Below are positions 1 through 8,815 of a stretch of 64,000 bases of DNA, piece after piece. The position numbers and the translations under genes were made by a program. Source of the stretch: Marivita sp965656765 (GTDB lineage: Bacteria; Pseudomonadota; Alphaproteobacteria; Rhodobacterales; Rhodobacteraceae); the NCBI RefSeq assembly GCF_965656765.1, contig NZ_CBFHLV010000012.1, positions 1-64,000 of the forward strand, written 5' to 3'. Below the pieces are notes generated by a model. The model made no database searches. It saw only the letters and a program-made list of their open reading frames with translations, and was not told the DNA's origin. Positions within the stretch are counted from its first letter, which is position 1. Every line of letters starts with the position of its first letter.

Positions 1-148
1 TCATTACCAATACGTTATTCTCAGCGCTTTGCTGATTTGCCAGCCACTGTATGTTTTTGACCTTTAATGTCGCAGCCTTAGCTATTTTATGATATCCGAT
101 AAGCAACGTTGCGCAAATCAAAATAACAGCTGCTAATAGCCACTCCAT
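1..148 (-). CDS. Partial small membrane-anchored protein running off the left edge
   Basis: An open frame starts at an ATG at 148 with a GGAG ribosome-binding site a few bases upstream and stays open for 49 codons to the window edge. The N-terminus (MEWLLAAVILICATLLIGYH) is a classic membrane anchor or uncleaved signal, followed by a Lys-rich stretch. It lies on the same strand as the integrase remnant and in the same AT-rich block, so it probably belongs to the integrated element. The remainder is outside the window and I do not recognise a family. Confidence 0.5.
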   Translation of the reverse strand, partial: MEWLLAAVILICATLLIGYHKIAKAATLKVKNIQWLANQQSAENNVLVM

Positions 149-414
149 CACAAGCTCCGTTTATTAACTTTTAAAGCGTCCTTGCTCGAGCCTGTTGTAA
201 GCTAAGCTCATTGCGGCCTAGTCAGCAACTAAGTTCTTTGCGTCGGATTTCCGCATCTAGTGTTGGTTAAAGCACGACAAACGCTTTGTGCGCTATCTGT
301 ACACGTCATCCGCTTCAAAAACGCACTGTGGCAGCGGACCTAAGTCAAAGAGCGCTGTACGAAGCTGTTTGACAGTGTGCGCTTACATCAAACTTTGATG
401 TTAGCCCAAAACTC
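149..414. other. AT-rich gap with no gene seen
   Basis: This stretch between the edge gene and the Cys-rich small protein has no open frame with a plausible start. It is more AT-rich than the rest of the window, in keeping with the mobile-element block. It presumably holds the promoter of the edge gene. Confidence 0.4.
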
Positions 415-615
415 TTACCGCTTCAGCACGCCCCAAAGCTCAAACTGCCTACAAGTCGCAGTGGCGCTTTGCGCGACACGCTGCTCGTAGCAATAGCCGT
501 CTTGCTCCAGCGCTTCCAACAGCTTGTAGTTTCTGGGCTGTCCAACAGCTTTGCGAACGCCAGCCCAGTTAGCACACGTTGCGCAGATCGAATATTTGCT
601 TGAAAATCTAGACAT
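415..615 (-). CDS. Cys-rich 66-residue protein behind the integrase
   Basis: The start codon lies 2 bp after the integrase stop, so the two would be co-transcribed and translationally coupled. The protein is small and basic, with a CATCANW motif near residues 11-17, a Cys in the middle (GYCYEQR) and a final TCRQFELWG. This C-x2-C...C...C spacing suggests a zinc-ribbon-like knuckle, and similar small proteins are common in mobile elements of marine bacteria. It could be an excisionase-like or regulatory accessory, but that is a guess from position only. Confidence 0.5.
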   Translation of the reverse strand: MSRFSSKYSICATCANWAGVRKAVGQPRNYKLLEALEQDGYCYEQRVAQSATATCRQFELWGVLKR

Positions 616-617
616 GA

Positions 618-2011
618 CTAACTGCGCCGTTTCGCAGCTTCACGCATTGTCTCAAGCTTACGTTGCGCGCGCTCGCTTTCAGTTGCGCCTGTAGTAGACA
701 CCTTGCTGTGCGCAAATTCACCGCCACCGATAAGCACGTCCACGTCCATCATAATGCCTTTACGCACATAATGATCTTCGATTTGCTGTCGGCTAGTGCC
801 CATGTTTGTACAAAGCATGTCGTACACAGCAGCGTTATAACCGTGTTCCACAAAGCGTTGTTCAGCATAGTAGTGACGAAAGCTGTAAGCTGTGCGTCGT
901 TGGCCATGTTCGTCGTAAAGCAAGCCGATGTCGTCGAGCATTTTGGGCAAAGTTTTGTAAAATCCTTCGTTCTTCTTGCCATTTGCGTAGCAAAACACCC
1001 AAAATCCGCGTCTGTATGCCCAGTCAGTTCTCGCAAGTGCCGATAAAAAGCAACAACTTCGCTTTGTGAGCTTACAATACGCTCACCCGTTTTCGTATGT
1101 TTTGGCACGTGAATTTTCAAATACTGCGTTTCAGTAAAAACGCTGCGTTCCGCACGCACATGCTTATGTTTCAGCTGTAAAACCTCCCCAGTGCGCATGC
1201 CTGTTCCGGCTAAAAAATGGATATAACAGCGCAGCAGCTGACGATTGAATTTATGCGCTGAGTTCACGCGTGTATCATTTACGCCCCTTCCTTCGACCCA
1301 TTTGTCCAAATAAGCATCCAGATGCTTAAATTCTTGCGCCGAAAACGATGGACGACGATTTGGAGCTATGCCTTGACGCGCAAACGGATTTTCGATGATT
1401 GGTATGTGCGATAGTAGCTTCATACTATTTGCCCAACCAAATATCTCACGCAGCGCACTTTGCTCCATGTCCATGCTTTTTTTGGCAGGTTTAAGAGCAT
1501 GATTTGGGTGTCGTTTGCGTTCTTCTTCGTCAGCGCGTTGCCAGTACGTCATACGCCAAGTCCAGTAACCCGCAACATACGCCTGCGTCATCTCCTCAAG
1601 CTTCATTGGGCCAAAGTAGGGTAGCCAGTAGCGCTGTGCGTGTTTTTCGTACCAGCCAACGCGCTGTGAAGCACCAGGACGGCCTTTGGCGTATTGTGTT
1701 GCTTCCAAACGCTGTCGTTTATCCGCCCACCAAATCACATAGAGGTCTTCGAAAGTAAGCTGTTTGACAGGTTCATTTTTCTTAGCCCTAAGCCGCAAGT
1801 CGTCGTACTTGTCCAAAGCTTAGCGCTTTGCTTCCTCTAAATCTGTCTCGCCAGTGCTTTCCTGAACGTATGTCAGTTTATTGCCGTAAATATCCCGCAT
1901 GCCTCTGACGTGTATGCGCATGTGGTAAATGGGGCGCTTGGCATTTTGGCGATGAAATAGAATAATCTGCCCATCTTTTAACTCTACTTTGTTCAAGTAA
2001 CTCTTGCTCAC
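618..2011 (-). pseudogene. Tyrosine recombinase/phage-type integrase, broken by a stop codon and a frameshift
   Basis: Three open segments together make one integrase of about 464 residues. Residues 1-63 (start 2011) end at an in-frame TAA (1818-1820), and the same frame continues as DKYDDLRLRAKK with a SAM-like N-terminal domain and the catalytic Arg box AGTGMRTGEVLQL plus the beta-hairpin Lys (TKTGER). At the A-run 1001-1004 the frame slips by one base: restoring one A (T on the coding strand) gives DFWVFCYANGKK and joins the C-terminus, which carries the Arg-His box SFRHYYAEQRF and the nucleophile region IEDHYVRKG. All catalytic boxes survive, so the decay is recent or the lesions are sequence errors. 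The gene lies next to rpsI in AT-rich DNA, the edge of an integrated element. Confidence 0.85.
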
Positions 2012-2117
2012 AGCAGTATCGCCAGCATCATTTCGTCGTAAAACTACTGTAAAATCAACTAAGCCATGCGTCTATGATTTGTTTCTTGTAAATCTTTTGT
2101 AAGTTCGACAAGCAAAG

Positions 2118-2145
2118 AAAAAGCGCAGTAAAAACTGCGCTTTTT
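2118..2145 (-). terminator. Terminator of rplM-rpsI
   Basis: A perfect 12-bp stem (2118-2129 with 2134-2145) closes on an AAAA loop. The stem has a GCGCAGT core and terminal A5/T5 pairs, so it gives a T-run on both strands. It lies 35 bp after the rpsI stop and could also stop transcription coming from the integrase side. Confidence 0.9.
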
Positions 2146-2179
2146 CAATAGGTTAACGATTTGAGTGTCGCGTAATTTT

Positions 2180-2668
2180 TTAACGCTTGGAGAACTGGAA
2201 GCTCCGACGCGCTTTGCGCTTACCGAATTTCTTACGTTCCACAACGCGGCTGTCGCGTGTGAGGAAGCCCGCTGCTTTGAGTGCGCCACGCAGGGACGGA
2301 TCATAAAGCTGCAGCGCCTTGGAGATGCCGTGTTTGACCGCGCCCGCTTGTCCGGACAAACCGCCACCTTTGACAGTCGCCATCACGTCGAACTGGTCTT
2401 CTGTGCCAGAGATGGTGAATGGCTGGCGCAGGATCATCTGCAGAACCGGACGTGCGAAATACACTTTCATTTCCTTGCCGTTCACGTTGACCTTGCCGGA
2501 GCCCGGCTTGATCCAAACGCGGGCAACAGCATCTTTACGCTTGCCGGTGGCATAGGCGCGGCCCAGCGCATCACGCTGCGGCTCACGCGGGGTTTCAACC
2601 ACTTCCGGCGCGGCATCAAGGCCTGCGGCGGTGTTCAGCTCTTCGAGAGAATTGAGTTGCTCAGCCAT
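2180..2668 (-). CDS. rpsI: 30S ribosomal protein S9 (uS9)
   Basis: This is the small-subunit protein whose C-terminal tail reaches the P-site tRNA. The 162-residue product has the family core (YATGKRKDAVARVWIKPG, residues ~39-56), the GGGLSGQAGAVKHG segment and the invariant basic tail RRSFQFSKR. A ~35-residue acidic N-terminal extension is normal in Rhodobacteraceae. The start overlaps the rplM stop by one base (TAATG), so translation is coupled to rplM. Confidence 0.98.
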   Translation of the reverse strand: MAEQLNSLEELNTAAGLDAAPEVVETPREPQRDALGRAYATGKRKDAVARVWIKPGSGKVNVNGKEMKVYFARPVLQMILRQPFTISGTEDQFDVMATVKGGGLSGQAGAVKHGISKALQLYDPSLRGALKAAGFLTRDSRVVERKKFGKRKARRSFQFSKR

Positions 2669-3132
2669 TATTTTGCCGTCCGGGTGTTTTTGGAGTTCAT
2701 GGATTTGACGTCCAGCACTTCGGGGCTCTGGGCCTCGTGCGGATGTTCGGCGCCAGCATAGACGCGCAGGTTGGTCATCACCTTGCGGGACAGGCGATTG
2801 CCCGGCAGCATACGCTGAACCGCTTTTTGGACGACACGCTCGGGGTGTGCACCCTCGAGGATCTGCTGCTTGGTGCGGGATTTGATGCCGCCCGGATAGC
2901 CAGTGTGCCAGTAGAAGTTCTCGTGGCGCTTGTTACCGGTCATCTGGATTTTGTCCGCGTTGATCACGATGACATTGTCACCCATGTCCATGTGCGGAGT
3001 AAAAGACGGCTTGTGTTTGCCGCGCAGGCGAGTGGCAACAATCGACGCAAGACGGCCCAAAACGATGCCTTCAGCATCGATAATGATCCATTTCTTGTCG
3101 ATATCTGCCGGTGTTGCAGAAAAGGTTTTCAT
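2668..3132 (-). CDS. rplM: 50S ribosomal protein L13 (uL13)
   Basis: This is an early-assembly large-subunit protein of 154 residues, the usual length for alphaproteobacteria. Visible signatures are KKWIIIDAEGIVLGRLAS at the N-terminus and the MLPGNRLSRKVM motif late in the chain. It is the first gene of the two-gene rplM-rpsI operon. The promoter should lie in the 175-bp gap upstream (3133-3307), which has no other gene. Confidence 0.98.
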   Translation of the reverse strand: MKTFSATPADIDKKWIIIDAEGIVLGRLASIVATRLRGKHKPSFTPHMDMGDNVIVINADKIQMTGNKRHENFYWHTGYPGGIKSRTKQQILEGAHPERVVQKAVQRMLPGNRLSRKVMTNLRVYAGAEHPHEAQSPEVLDVKSMNSKNTRTAK

Positions 3133-3307
3133 CGTGGGAAGTCCCTGACGTTTGATTGGTAAGACAGGGCGCTTTGCACCCCTCGTGTTCCGATGGGCGG
3201 GTTATAAGGATTGCCAAAATGCCGTCAAGCGCAGTTTATCTAGGTTAATGCAGTAAAATCAGTGACTTGAAAATAAGGTAACAATATACCCCATAAAAAA
3301 TGTCAAT

Positions 3308-3832
3308 TCACGACCGCATAAGCTCCAGCTTGCGATAGACGAGGTATTTCTCGAACGCAGCCGGGTTCGCATTGCCGTCGTATCGCGGCGTTTCGCTGAA
3401 CCCGAGCCGATCATACAGGGCCAACATAGAGCTGTTGCCGCGTACCGTGTCGGCAAGGATCGTTGTTGCGCCAAGCTCCTTGGCTTTTTCTGTGCGCATC
3501 TCGATCATACGTCGTCCCAGCCCATATCCGCGGGCGATATCTCGTACGAATAGACGTTTCAATTCGGCCCTGTCTGCGTCGATCATGCGAACAAAGCCGC
3601 AGCCCAGTAAGTAACCAGAGCTGTCCCGTGCCAAAAGAACGCCGCCATTCGGCGGCAGGAAATCATCTATTTCGTCAAGGCTGGATCGAACGTGGTCCTC
3701 GACAGAAAGACTTGGCCCGCCGACAGCCATCAATCGCTCAAGAATCTGGGCGTAATACTCGGTCAGAATGTCGGACAATTCGTCGAGATCAGGCCGCGTT
3801 TCGACGAAGGCCAAGCTAATGTCTAAACCCAT
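3308..3832 (-). CDS. GNAT-family N-acetyltransferase
   Basis: The 174-residue protein has the GNAT acetyl-CoA-binding motif A, where a beta-strand (ELKRLFVRD) leads into ARGYGLGRRMIEM. It is followed by motif B-like text (NSSMLALYDRLGFSET). The acceptor substrate cannot be read from the sequence. It lies 88 bp after the MocR-type regulator on the same strand and may be in its operon. Confidence 0.85.
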   Translation of the reverse strand: MGLDISLAFVETRPDLDELSDILTEYYAQILERLMAVGGPSLSVEDHVRSSLDEIDDFLPPNGGVLLARDSSGYLLGCGFVRMIDADRAELKRLFVRDIARGYGLGRRMIEMRTEKAKELGATTILADTVRGNSSMLALYDRLGFSETPRYDGNANPAAFEKYLVYRKLELMRS

Positions 3833-3920
3833 TTAATTCTCTTGAAAGGTGAGTCGTGCACTCCAGCGTAGCGCCGGATTTCCGCGCAGGCGACCATTTT
3901 CTGATCATTCCAGCGGAAAA

Positions 3921-5330
3921 TCAGACACTTATCTGTTCTGGTGGGTGCCCCAACAAGTCGCGAAGTTGCATCATCGCGTTTTCAAACTCGCGGAGCGGGA
4001 CCTGCGCATTCACGGCGATCCGCACCGCATGTGGCGCGCGCCCGTCTCGCAAGGCAAATTCATCAGCAGACCTGATCTGAATGCCGCGTGCCTCGGCTGC
4101 CCGGCAAAACGCGGCTGCACGCCAACCTTGGGGCAAGGGGAGCCAAAGAAACGGTACATCCTCGTGCCAGGTTAGCTTGTACGTACCAAGTGCGTTCACA
4201 GCTACGCGCACGAATTCCGCCATTCTTTTTCGAATTGCCACAATGATCTCGTCAGTTTCGGGGCTGGTTAGGACGTGCTCGGCAACTTCGGCCAAAGGTT
4301 GGGCGATGCCGAAAAACCCATGCTCCGCGATCTGGCGCAACTCGGGCCCGCGGCCTCGTGGTGCGATGGCAAATCCGATCCGCAAGGCGGGGGTAAGTGT
4401 CTTTGAAATCGACGCCACATGCCACGTGCGTTCAGGCGCCAGGATGCGGTAGCTGGGAGCGGCGATGTCGGTGCGGCGGTAACAATTGTCTTCGATGATC
4501 AGGATATCCAGCGCCCGACACACTTCGGCAATCTCGGCGCGGCGATCAGAGGGGGTGCATGTTAGCGTCGGGTTGTGCACGTCGGGCGACGTACACAGAA
4601 CCTGTGCACCGGTTCTTCGGGCGATCTCTTCTAGCGCATCTGGCAATAGACCTTTTTCATCGCTGGGTAGCCCGACGATATCTGCGCGCATCAGGTCCGC
4701 CGCACGGCGAAAGCCGGGATAGGCCATGTCCTCGACCAGTAGGGTGGGGCGTGCCCCCTTTAGTATGGCCTGCATAATAACGCACAGACCGTTTTGTGCT
4801 CCGTGGACGATAACCACATCGGATTCGTCGATCCGCCCTAATGGAATGCTTCGCATCCAGTGCACAGCAGCTTCGCGTAGCGGGCGATAGGCGTCACGGG
4901 TCGGGTAATGCAAAAGTCGTTCTGGTGCGGTTTCACCAATCCGGGCGAATGCCTCGCGCAGGAGCGACACCTGGCCCAGATCGGGCAGTTGCGGGCTTGC
5001 GAGGGACAGTTTTCCGTTTTGCATCGGGATCGACACGTATTCTCGTGGATGGCTTTGGGCCCGTGCGGTTTTGTGTGCGACGAATGTCCCGCGCCCGACC
5101 TCGGCCACGGCATGACCGGCATCCGTCAATAGCGTATAGGCCCGCGCCACGGTGCCGGGTGTGATGCCAAGAGACCAGGCCAGTTCCCGCACGGGGGGCA
5201 GCTTGTCACCTTCGCGCAGGTCGCCTGATCGGATCGCGGATTGTATCGTGTCCGCCACGCGTTTGTACTTTGGTCCGCTGGACGGCTGGGGCAGCGCAAC
5301 AATGTGATCTGGGGAAATTGTATCCGACAC
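3921..5330 (-). CDS. MocR/PdxR-type regulator (GntR winged helix fused to a fold-I aminotransferase domain)
   Basis: Residues ~20-85 form a GntR winged helix (YKRVADTIQSAIRSGDL, KLPPVRELAWSLG, GTVARAYTLL). The rest is a PLP-binding aminotransferase domain with the Schiff-base Lys in VASISKTLTPALRIGF. I chose the GTG at 5330 (469 residues, normal for the family). The ATG at 5444 would extend the protein through the operator region and overlap the divergent gene's start by two bases. Members of this family sense PLP or amino compounds; some control pdx, gab or taurine genes, but no such target is adjacent. The divergent DUF1127 gene and the regulator itself are the likely targets. Confidence 0.88.
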   Translation of the reverse strand: MSDTISPDHIVALPQPSSGPKYKRVADTIQSAIRSGDLREGDKLPPVRELAWSLGITPGTVARAYTLLTDAGHAVAEVGRGTFVAHKTARAQSHPREYVSIPMQNGKLSLASPQLPDLGQVSLLREAFARIGETAPERLLHYPTRDAYRPLREAAVHWMRSIPLGRIDESDVVIVHGAQNGLCVIMQAILKGARPTLLVEDMAYPGFRRAADLMRADIVGLPSDEKGLLPDALEEIARRTGAQVLCTSPDVHNPTLTCTPSDRRAEIAEVCRALDILIIEDNCYRRTDIAAPSYRILAPERTWHVASISKTLTPALRIGFAIAPRGRGPELRQIAEHGFFGIAQPLAEVAEHVLTSPETDEIIVAIRKRMAEFVRVAVNALGTYKLTWHEDVPFLWLPLPQGWRAAAFCRAAEARGIQIRSADEFALRDGRAPHAVRIAVNAQVPLREFENAMMQLRDLLGHPPEQISV

Positions 5331-5428
5331 AATCTTTCTCTGGATCGTTTGGTGACTCGAATGTATCGCTTTTTGTATCGCAATGGCAAGACACTTGTTG
5401 CGATAATGGTAAATTGTGTCGATACATT
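5318..5428. promoter_or_regulatory. Divergent promoter with repeated TGTATCG operators
   Basis: Four related sites lie between the regulator and the DUF1127 gene. TTGTATCCGACACAAT is at 5318-5333. Two direct repeats of TGTATCGC start at 5362 and 5374, a 12-bp step. TGTGTCGATACA, the inverted form, is at 5415-5426, just before the DUF1127 ribosome-binding site. MocR proteins are known to bind spaced direct or inverted repeats through the dimer, so this arrangement suggests autoregulation plus control of the divergent gene. Confidence 0.6.
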
Positions 5429-5442
5429 TGAGGAGTACACCC

Positions 5443-5670
5443 ATGACACACGCAACTCATGCCCCGCAGATCGCCTATTTGGGCGGACAGTCAACACTGT
5501 CCCCGCTGGCTATTGTGGCTTTGCGTGTCGCGGTGACCCTCACGAAGTGGTCCGAACGCCGTCGCACGCGGCTTCAGCTCAAACACCTCGATGATCATTT
5601 GCTAAATGATATCGGACTGGATCGGTTGACCGCGCAACGCGAGGCCAATCGTAAGTTCTGGCTGATGTAA
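5443..5670 (+). CDS. DUF1127-family small protein
   Basis: This 75-residue protein ends in the DUF1127 signature: an Arg-rich helix (SERRRTRLQL), then LDDHLLNDIGLDRLTAQREANRKFW. The ATG at 5443 has a GAGGAG ribosome-binding site. Family members of this size in alphaproteobacteria are linked to phosphate/carbon balance and RNA binding. The gene sits divergent to a MocR regulator and directly behind its putative operator, so it may be that regulator's target. Confidence 0.85.
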   Translation: MTHATHAPQIAYLGGQSTLSPLAIVALRVAVTLTKWSERRRTRLQLKHLDDHLLNDIGLDRLTAQREANRKFWLM

Positions 5671-5695
5671 ATCCCTGCGTCAGACAGACCTCTGG

Positions 5696-5727
5696 GGGCG
5701 CAAAGACCGGCTTTGCGCCCTTTTTTT
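5696..5727 (+). terminator. Terminator of the DUF1127 gene
   Basis: A perfect 10-bp stem (GGGCGCAAAG, 5696-5705, with 5711-5720) with a 5-base loop is followed by seven T's. It insulates the small gene from the convergent dacB. Confidence 0.92.
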
Positions 5728-5744
5728 GTCTCTGGTCGCCAGGG

Positions 5745-7253
5745 TTAGCCGTTATACAGAACGCCCCATCGCGCCAACAACCGCTGCTGCAACTCGCGGG
5801 CTTCGACGGCGTAGGTTCTGCCGCCAGGTGGGCTTTCGCGTTCTTCTCGGCTTAGTCCGTCACGGCGTGGAAGGTCGGCGGAAAAGCAGGCAAAGGCCAA
5901 TTCTGTGCCGTCAGGCAAGTCGATGAAGCCACCAAGACCACTGACAAAATTCAACGTTCCGGTCTTGGCGCGCACACTCACCGGATGATCTTCGATGATT
6001 TTACGGTCTTCGGTGCGCAAAGCGTGCTGCTTAAGAAGTGGTTTCAATCCCATAGTCTTCCGCGCCGCAATCAGGCCTTTGACCATGTCGCGCGCAGAAA
6101 TCCGGCTGTCATCACCAAGGCCCGAATGATCCTCAAGGGCGACGGACGACATGCCAAGCGTATCCTTGGCCCACGCGTTCATCGCGTCAGCGGACGTTTT
6201 GAGTGACGGAGCCGAGCCCAGCCGCGCAACGGTGGTTGTCAGGCCAACACATTCCGCAGTGATATTCGTCGAATACTTGAGCATATCGCGCAGAACCACA
6301 CGCAGCGGCGCGCTTTCATGTGTCAGAATTGGCGTGGCCCCAGCGGGCAGCGCATCGATCAGTTCGGGTGTCTTCAGAGCAATCCCGTTCGAACGCGCGA
6401 GTATCTGGAACACCTCAGCGGCATAGCGTGCAGGTTTGCGCACGGGCAACCAACGTGACCCGTTACGACCCAGCGCGCCTTTGGCGACGGTCCAATTGTC
6501 GTAGGATCCGCCATCCGCATAGGTGTAGATCGGGTAATTCCGGGCTTCGATCCGCATCCGGGCCGCGCGGACTTCGGGCCTCAACGTCGCAGAGCGTGCA
6601 TCCATCGTGACATTGTACCCGTTTCCGGACCGCGCCCATTCGAAATGAACCCGATTGAAATTCAGGTTAAGGCCGGAAATCCCCGGATTGTACCCCACTT
6701 GATACGGTTGTTCGGCATCGATCCCATTCAGCGCGGGCAGGGCGCCGCCCCAAACAAGGAAACGGCCTGTCACTTCGGTCAGGCCGACCTCTTCGCGCAG
6801 GCGTTTGGTGATGGACGCAATGGCATCCGTGTCGAGCGTCGGGTCACCACCGCCCGCAAGAATCAGATCACCTTCGATACGGCCGTTGGCGATTGGTGCA
6901 GTCGCCAGAACACGGGTCTCAAAGTGATATCCCGGTCCCAACACATCAAGCGCATAGCACGCGGTCAGTGCCTTAGCGACGCTGGCCGGTGGCAGTGCGC
7001 GCAACGGATTGTGCGACTCAAGCACCAGACCAGTTGTTACGTCGGCCACCTGAACGCTGATCTTGCCGGCCAGACCGGATTGACCGATCAACTCGCTCAG
7101 CGGTGCTTGGTATGTTTTAAGAAGGTCTTCCGCTCGTGACGCTGGACGTAGTGATGTCAACGGGGCCAATGCGGATTGCGCTGAAGCCGCCTGTCCCAGC
7201 CCTACCGCTGCCAGACCGCCCAATACCGCGCGACGTGAGATCTGCCCTGTCAT
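5745..7253 (-). CDS. dacB: D-alanyl-D-alanine carboxypeptidase/endopeptidase, PBP4 type (peptidase S13)
   Basis: This periplasmic enzyme removes the terminal D-Ala from peptidoglycan stems or cuts cross-links. The 502-residue product has a Tat-like leader (SRRAVLGGLAAVGLG) and the three penicillin-binding motifs: SVAK (Ser91/Lys94), STN in KYSTNITAE and KTG in RAKTGTLNFVSG. The long insertion between the first two motifs is typical of PBP4. It ends head-on to the DUF1127 terminator. Confidence 0.93.
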   Translation of the reverse strand: MTGQISRRAVLGGLAAVGLGQAASAQSALAPLTSLRPASRAEDLLKTYQAPLSELIGQSGLAGKISVQVADVTTGLVLESHNPLRALPPASVAKALTACYALDVLGPGYHFETRVLATAPIANGRIEGDLILAGGGDPTLDTDAIASITKRLREEVGLTEVTGRFLVWGGALPALNGIDAEQPYQVGYNPGISGLNLNFNRVHFEWARSGNGYNVTMDARSATLRPEVRAARMRIEARNYPIYTYADGGSYDNWTVAKGALGRNGSRWLPVRKPARYAAEVFQILARSNGIALKTPELIDALPAGATPILTHESAPLRVVLRDMLKYSTNITAECVGLTTTVARLGSAPSLKTSADAMNAWAKDTLGMSSVALEDHSGLGDDSRISARDMVKGLIAARKTMGLKPLLKQHALRTEDRKIIEDHPVSVRAKTGTLNFVSGLGGFIDLPDGTELAFACFSADLPRRDGLSREERESPPGGRTYAVEARELQQRLLARWGVLYNG

Positions 7254-7362
7254 GCGCCGGATGTAACCCTACGAACCAGCGGCTGACAAGGACACGCTTT
7301 GGTGATGCTTGACGGAGTGATATCTTGGATCATGAGTATCGTCAGTTTTTGAATGATCAGGG

Positions 7363-7971
7363 TCAATCTTTGTGCTTCCACACGCCCGTCGCACGCAATT
7401 CTGTCGAACTGACGGGCGTCATCGGCATGTTGACGAAACACCATGCAGGCGCGCTGAAATCCGCCAAAAGCTGTGAGGCGCGACCGGGCAGGCGGGCATG
7501 TCGGTATTGCCGCGCCGTTCGGGAATGCAGCCCCGATTGCCGCCATCCGGGACGCGCAAGAATGCCAATTGGCAGGGTGTGCAGGATGTCCTCCCAGCGC
7601 TGCCAACGATGGAACTGTTGCAGATTATCTGCGCCCATAAGCCAAACGAAATTCGCTCCGGGATGAATAGCTTTCAAAGCGTCGATCGTCTCGGCGGTGT
7701 ATGCGGTGCCGATCCGAGTCTCGAAATCGCTTATGATCACGTTTGGGTCCCGAATGATCTGCTGTGCATGTGCAATCCGGTCGTCCAGTGGCGCAGGTCC
7801 GCGCGTCTTGAGCGGATTGCCCGGCGATACAAGCCAGATCACCTTGTCCAAGCCGAACCGGCGCATCGCGACACGGGTCAAGTGCACATGCCCCTCATGA
7901 GCCGGATCAAACGAGCCGCCCAACAAGCCCACGCGCATGCCGGGCCGCAAATGTAGCCTGTTTTGGGCCAA
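7363..7971 (-). CDS. nadD: Nicotinate-nucleotide adenylyltransferase
   Basis: This enzyme makes deamido-NAD from nicotinate mononucleotide and ATP in NAD synthesis. The 202-residue protein has the nucleotidyltransferase motif GLLGGSFDPAHEGHVHL (residues ~14-30), VWLMGADNLQQFHRW and, near the end, the second motif region SSTELR. It begins 3 bp after the upstream enoyl-CoA hydratase gene ends, so the two are probably one transcript. Confidence 0.93.
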   Translation of the reverse strand: MAQNRLHLRPGMRVGLLGGSFDPAHEGHVHLTRVAMRRFGLDKVIWLVSPGNPLKTRGPAPLDDRIAHAQQIIRDPNVIISDFETRIGTAYTAETIDALKAIHPGANFVWLMGADNLQQFHRWQRWEDILHTLPIGILARPGWRQSGLHSRTARQYRHARLPGRASQLLADFSAPAWCFVNMPMTPVSSTELRATGVWKHKD

Positions 7972-7973
7972 GC

Positions 7974-8759
7974 TTACTGTGACCAGTCGGGAGGGCGTTT
8001 GTCCAGAAAGGCGGCGATCCCTTCTTCGGTGTCACGATACAGCATGTTTTCGACCATGACTTGGCCAGTATAGGCATAAGCATCGTCCAGACCCATCTGC
8101 ACTTGTTCGTAGAACGCCTGCTTGCCGACCTTCACTGCAGCACCCAGTTTGCTTGCAACCAATTGCGCCATCTCTTCTGTCGTGCTGGCCAAATCCTCGA
8201 CAGGGACAACTTTGTTCACCAAACCCAGCGCCTCGGCGCGGTGAGCATCAATGAATTGACCGGTCACCAGCATCTCGAACGCCTGCTTTCGCGGGATGTT
8301 ACGGGACAGCGCGACCATCGGTGTTGAGCAGAACAGCCCGATATTTACTCCGTTGACCCCAAAACGGGTGCCTTCTGCGGCAACAGCCATGTCGCAGGAC
8401 GCGACTAGCTGGCACCCAGCAGCTGTGGCAATGCCATGTACCTGTGCGATTACAGGCTGCGGCAGACGTTGCACACCGGTCATCACCTTGGCGCAGTGGT
8501 CGAACAACTCTTTGAAATACGCTTTGCCACCATCTTCGGCTTGCCGTCCTGCTGTCATCTGCTTGAGGTCGTGGCCCGCGCAAAATGCCTTACCCGCGCC
8601 CGAAATCACAACAACCCGCGTTGACGGATCGTTCTGCAGTGAGTCGACCTGTTCTTGCAATGCGTCCAGCATTTCTTCGGACAGCGCGTTCAACCGCTCT
8701 GGCGCGTTCATGTGCAAATGGCAAACCGCGTCTGTGTCGCGACGTTCCAGGATTTTCAT
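7974..8759 (-). CDS. Enoyl-CoA hydratase/isomerase family protein
   Basis: This 261-residue crotonase-fold protein has the oxyanion-hole segments GAGKAFCAGHDLKQM (residues ~55-69) and HGIATAAGCQLVASCDMAVA (~109-128). The catalytic Glu positions of true enoyl-CoA hydratase are not clear: the usual GGGCEL is AAGCQL here. The exact reaction (hydratase, isomerase or hydrolase) is therefore open. It precedes nadD with a 2-bp gap and is divergent from a PaaI-type thioesterase, which also suggests acyl-CoA chemistry. Confidence 0.85.
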   Translation of the reverse strand: MKILERRDTDAVCHLHMNAPERLNALSEEMLDALQEQVDSLQNDPSTRVVVISGAGKAFCAGHDLKQMTAGRQAEDGGKAYFKELFDHCAKVMTGVQRLPQPVIAQVHGIATAAGCQLVASCDMAVAAEGTRFGVNGVNIGLFCSTPMVALSRNIPRKQAFEMLVTGQFIDAHRAEALGLVNKVVPVEDLASTTEEMAQLVASKLGAAVKVGKQAFYEQVQMGLDDAYAYTGQVMVENMLYRDTEEGIAAFLDKRPPDWSQ

Positions 8760-8815
8760 CTTGTCCTCCCAGTGACTTGAGGCAACTCTACCGGTTCAGA
8801 GCAGGGGAGGAAAGC

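Noticed and set aside
5331..5444. An N-terminal extension of the MocR regulator starting at 5444
   Set aside because: It would code through the repeated operator sites, has no ribosome-binding site and overlaps the divergent gene start; GTG at 5330 fits the family length.
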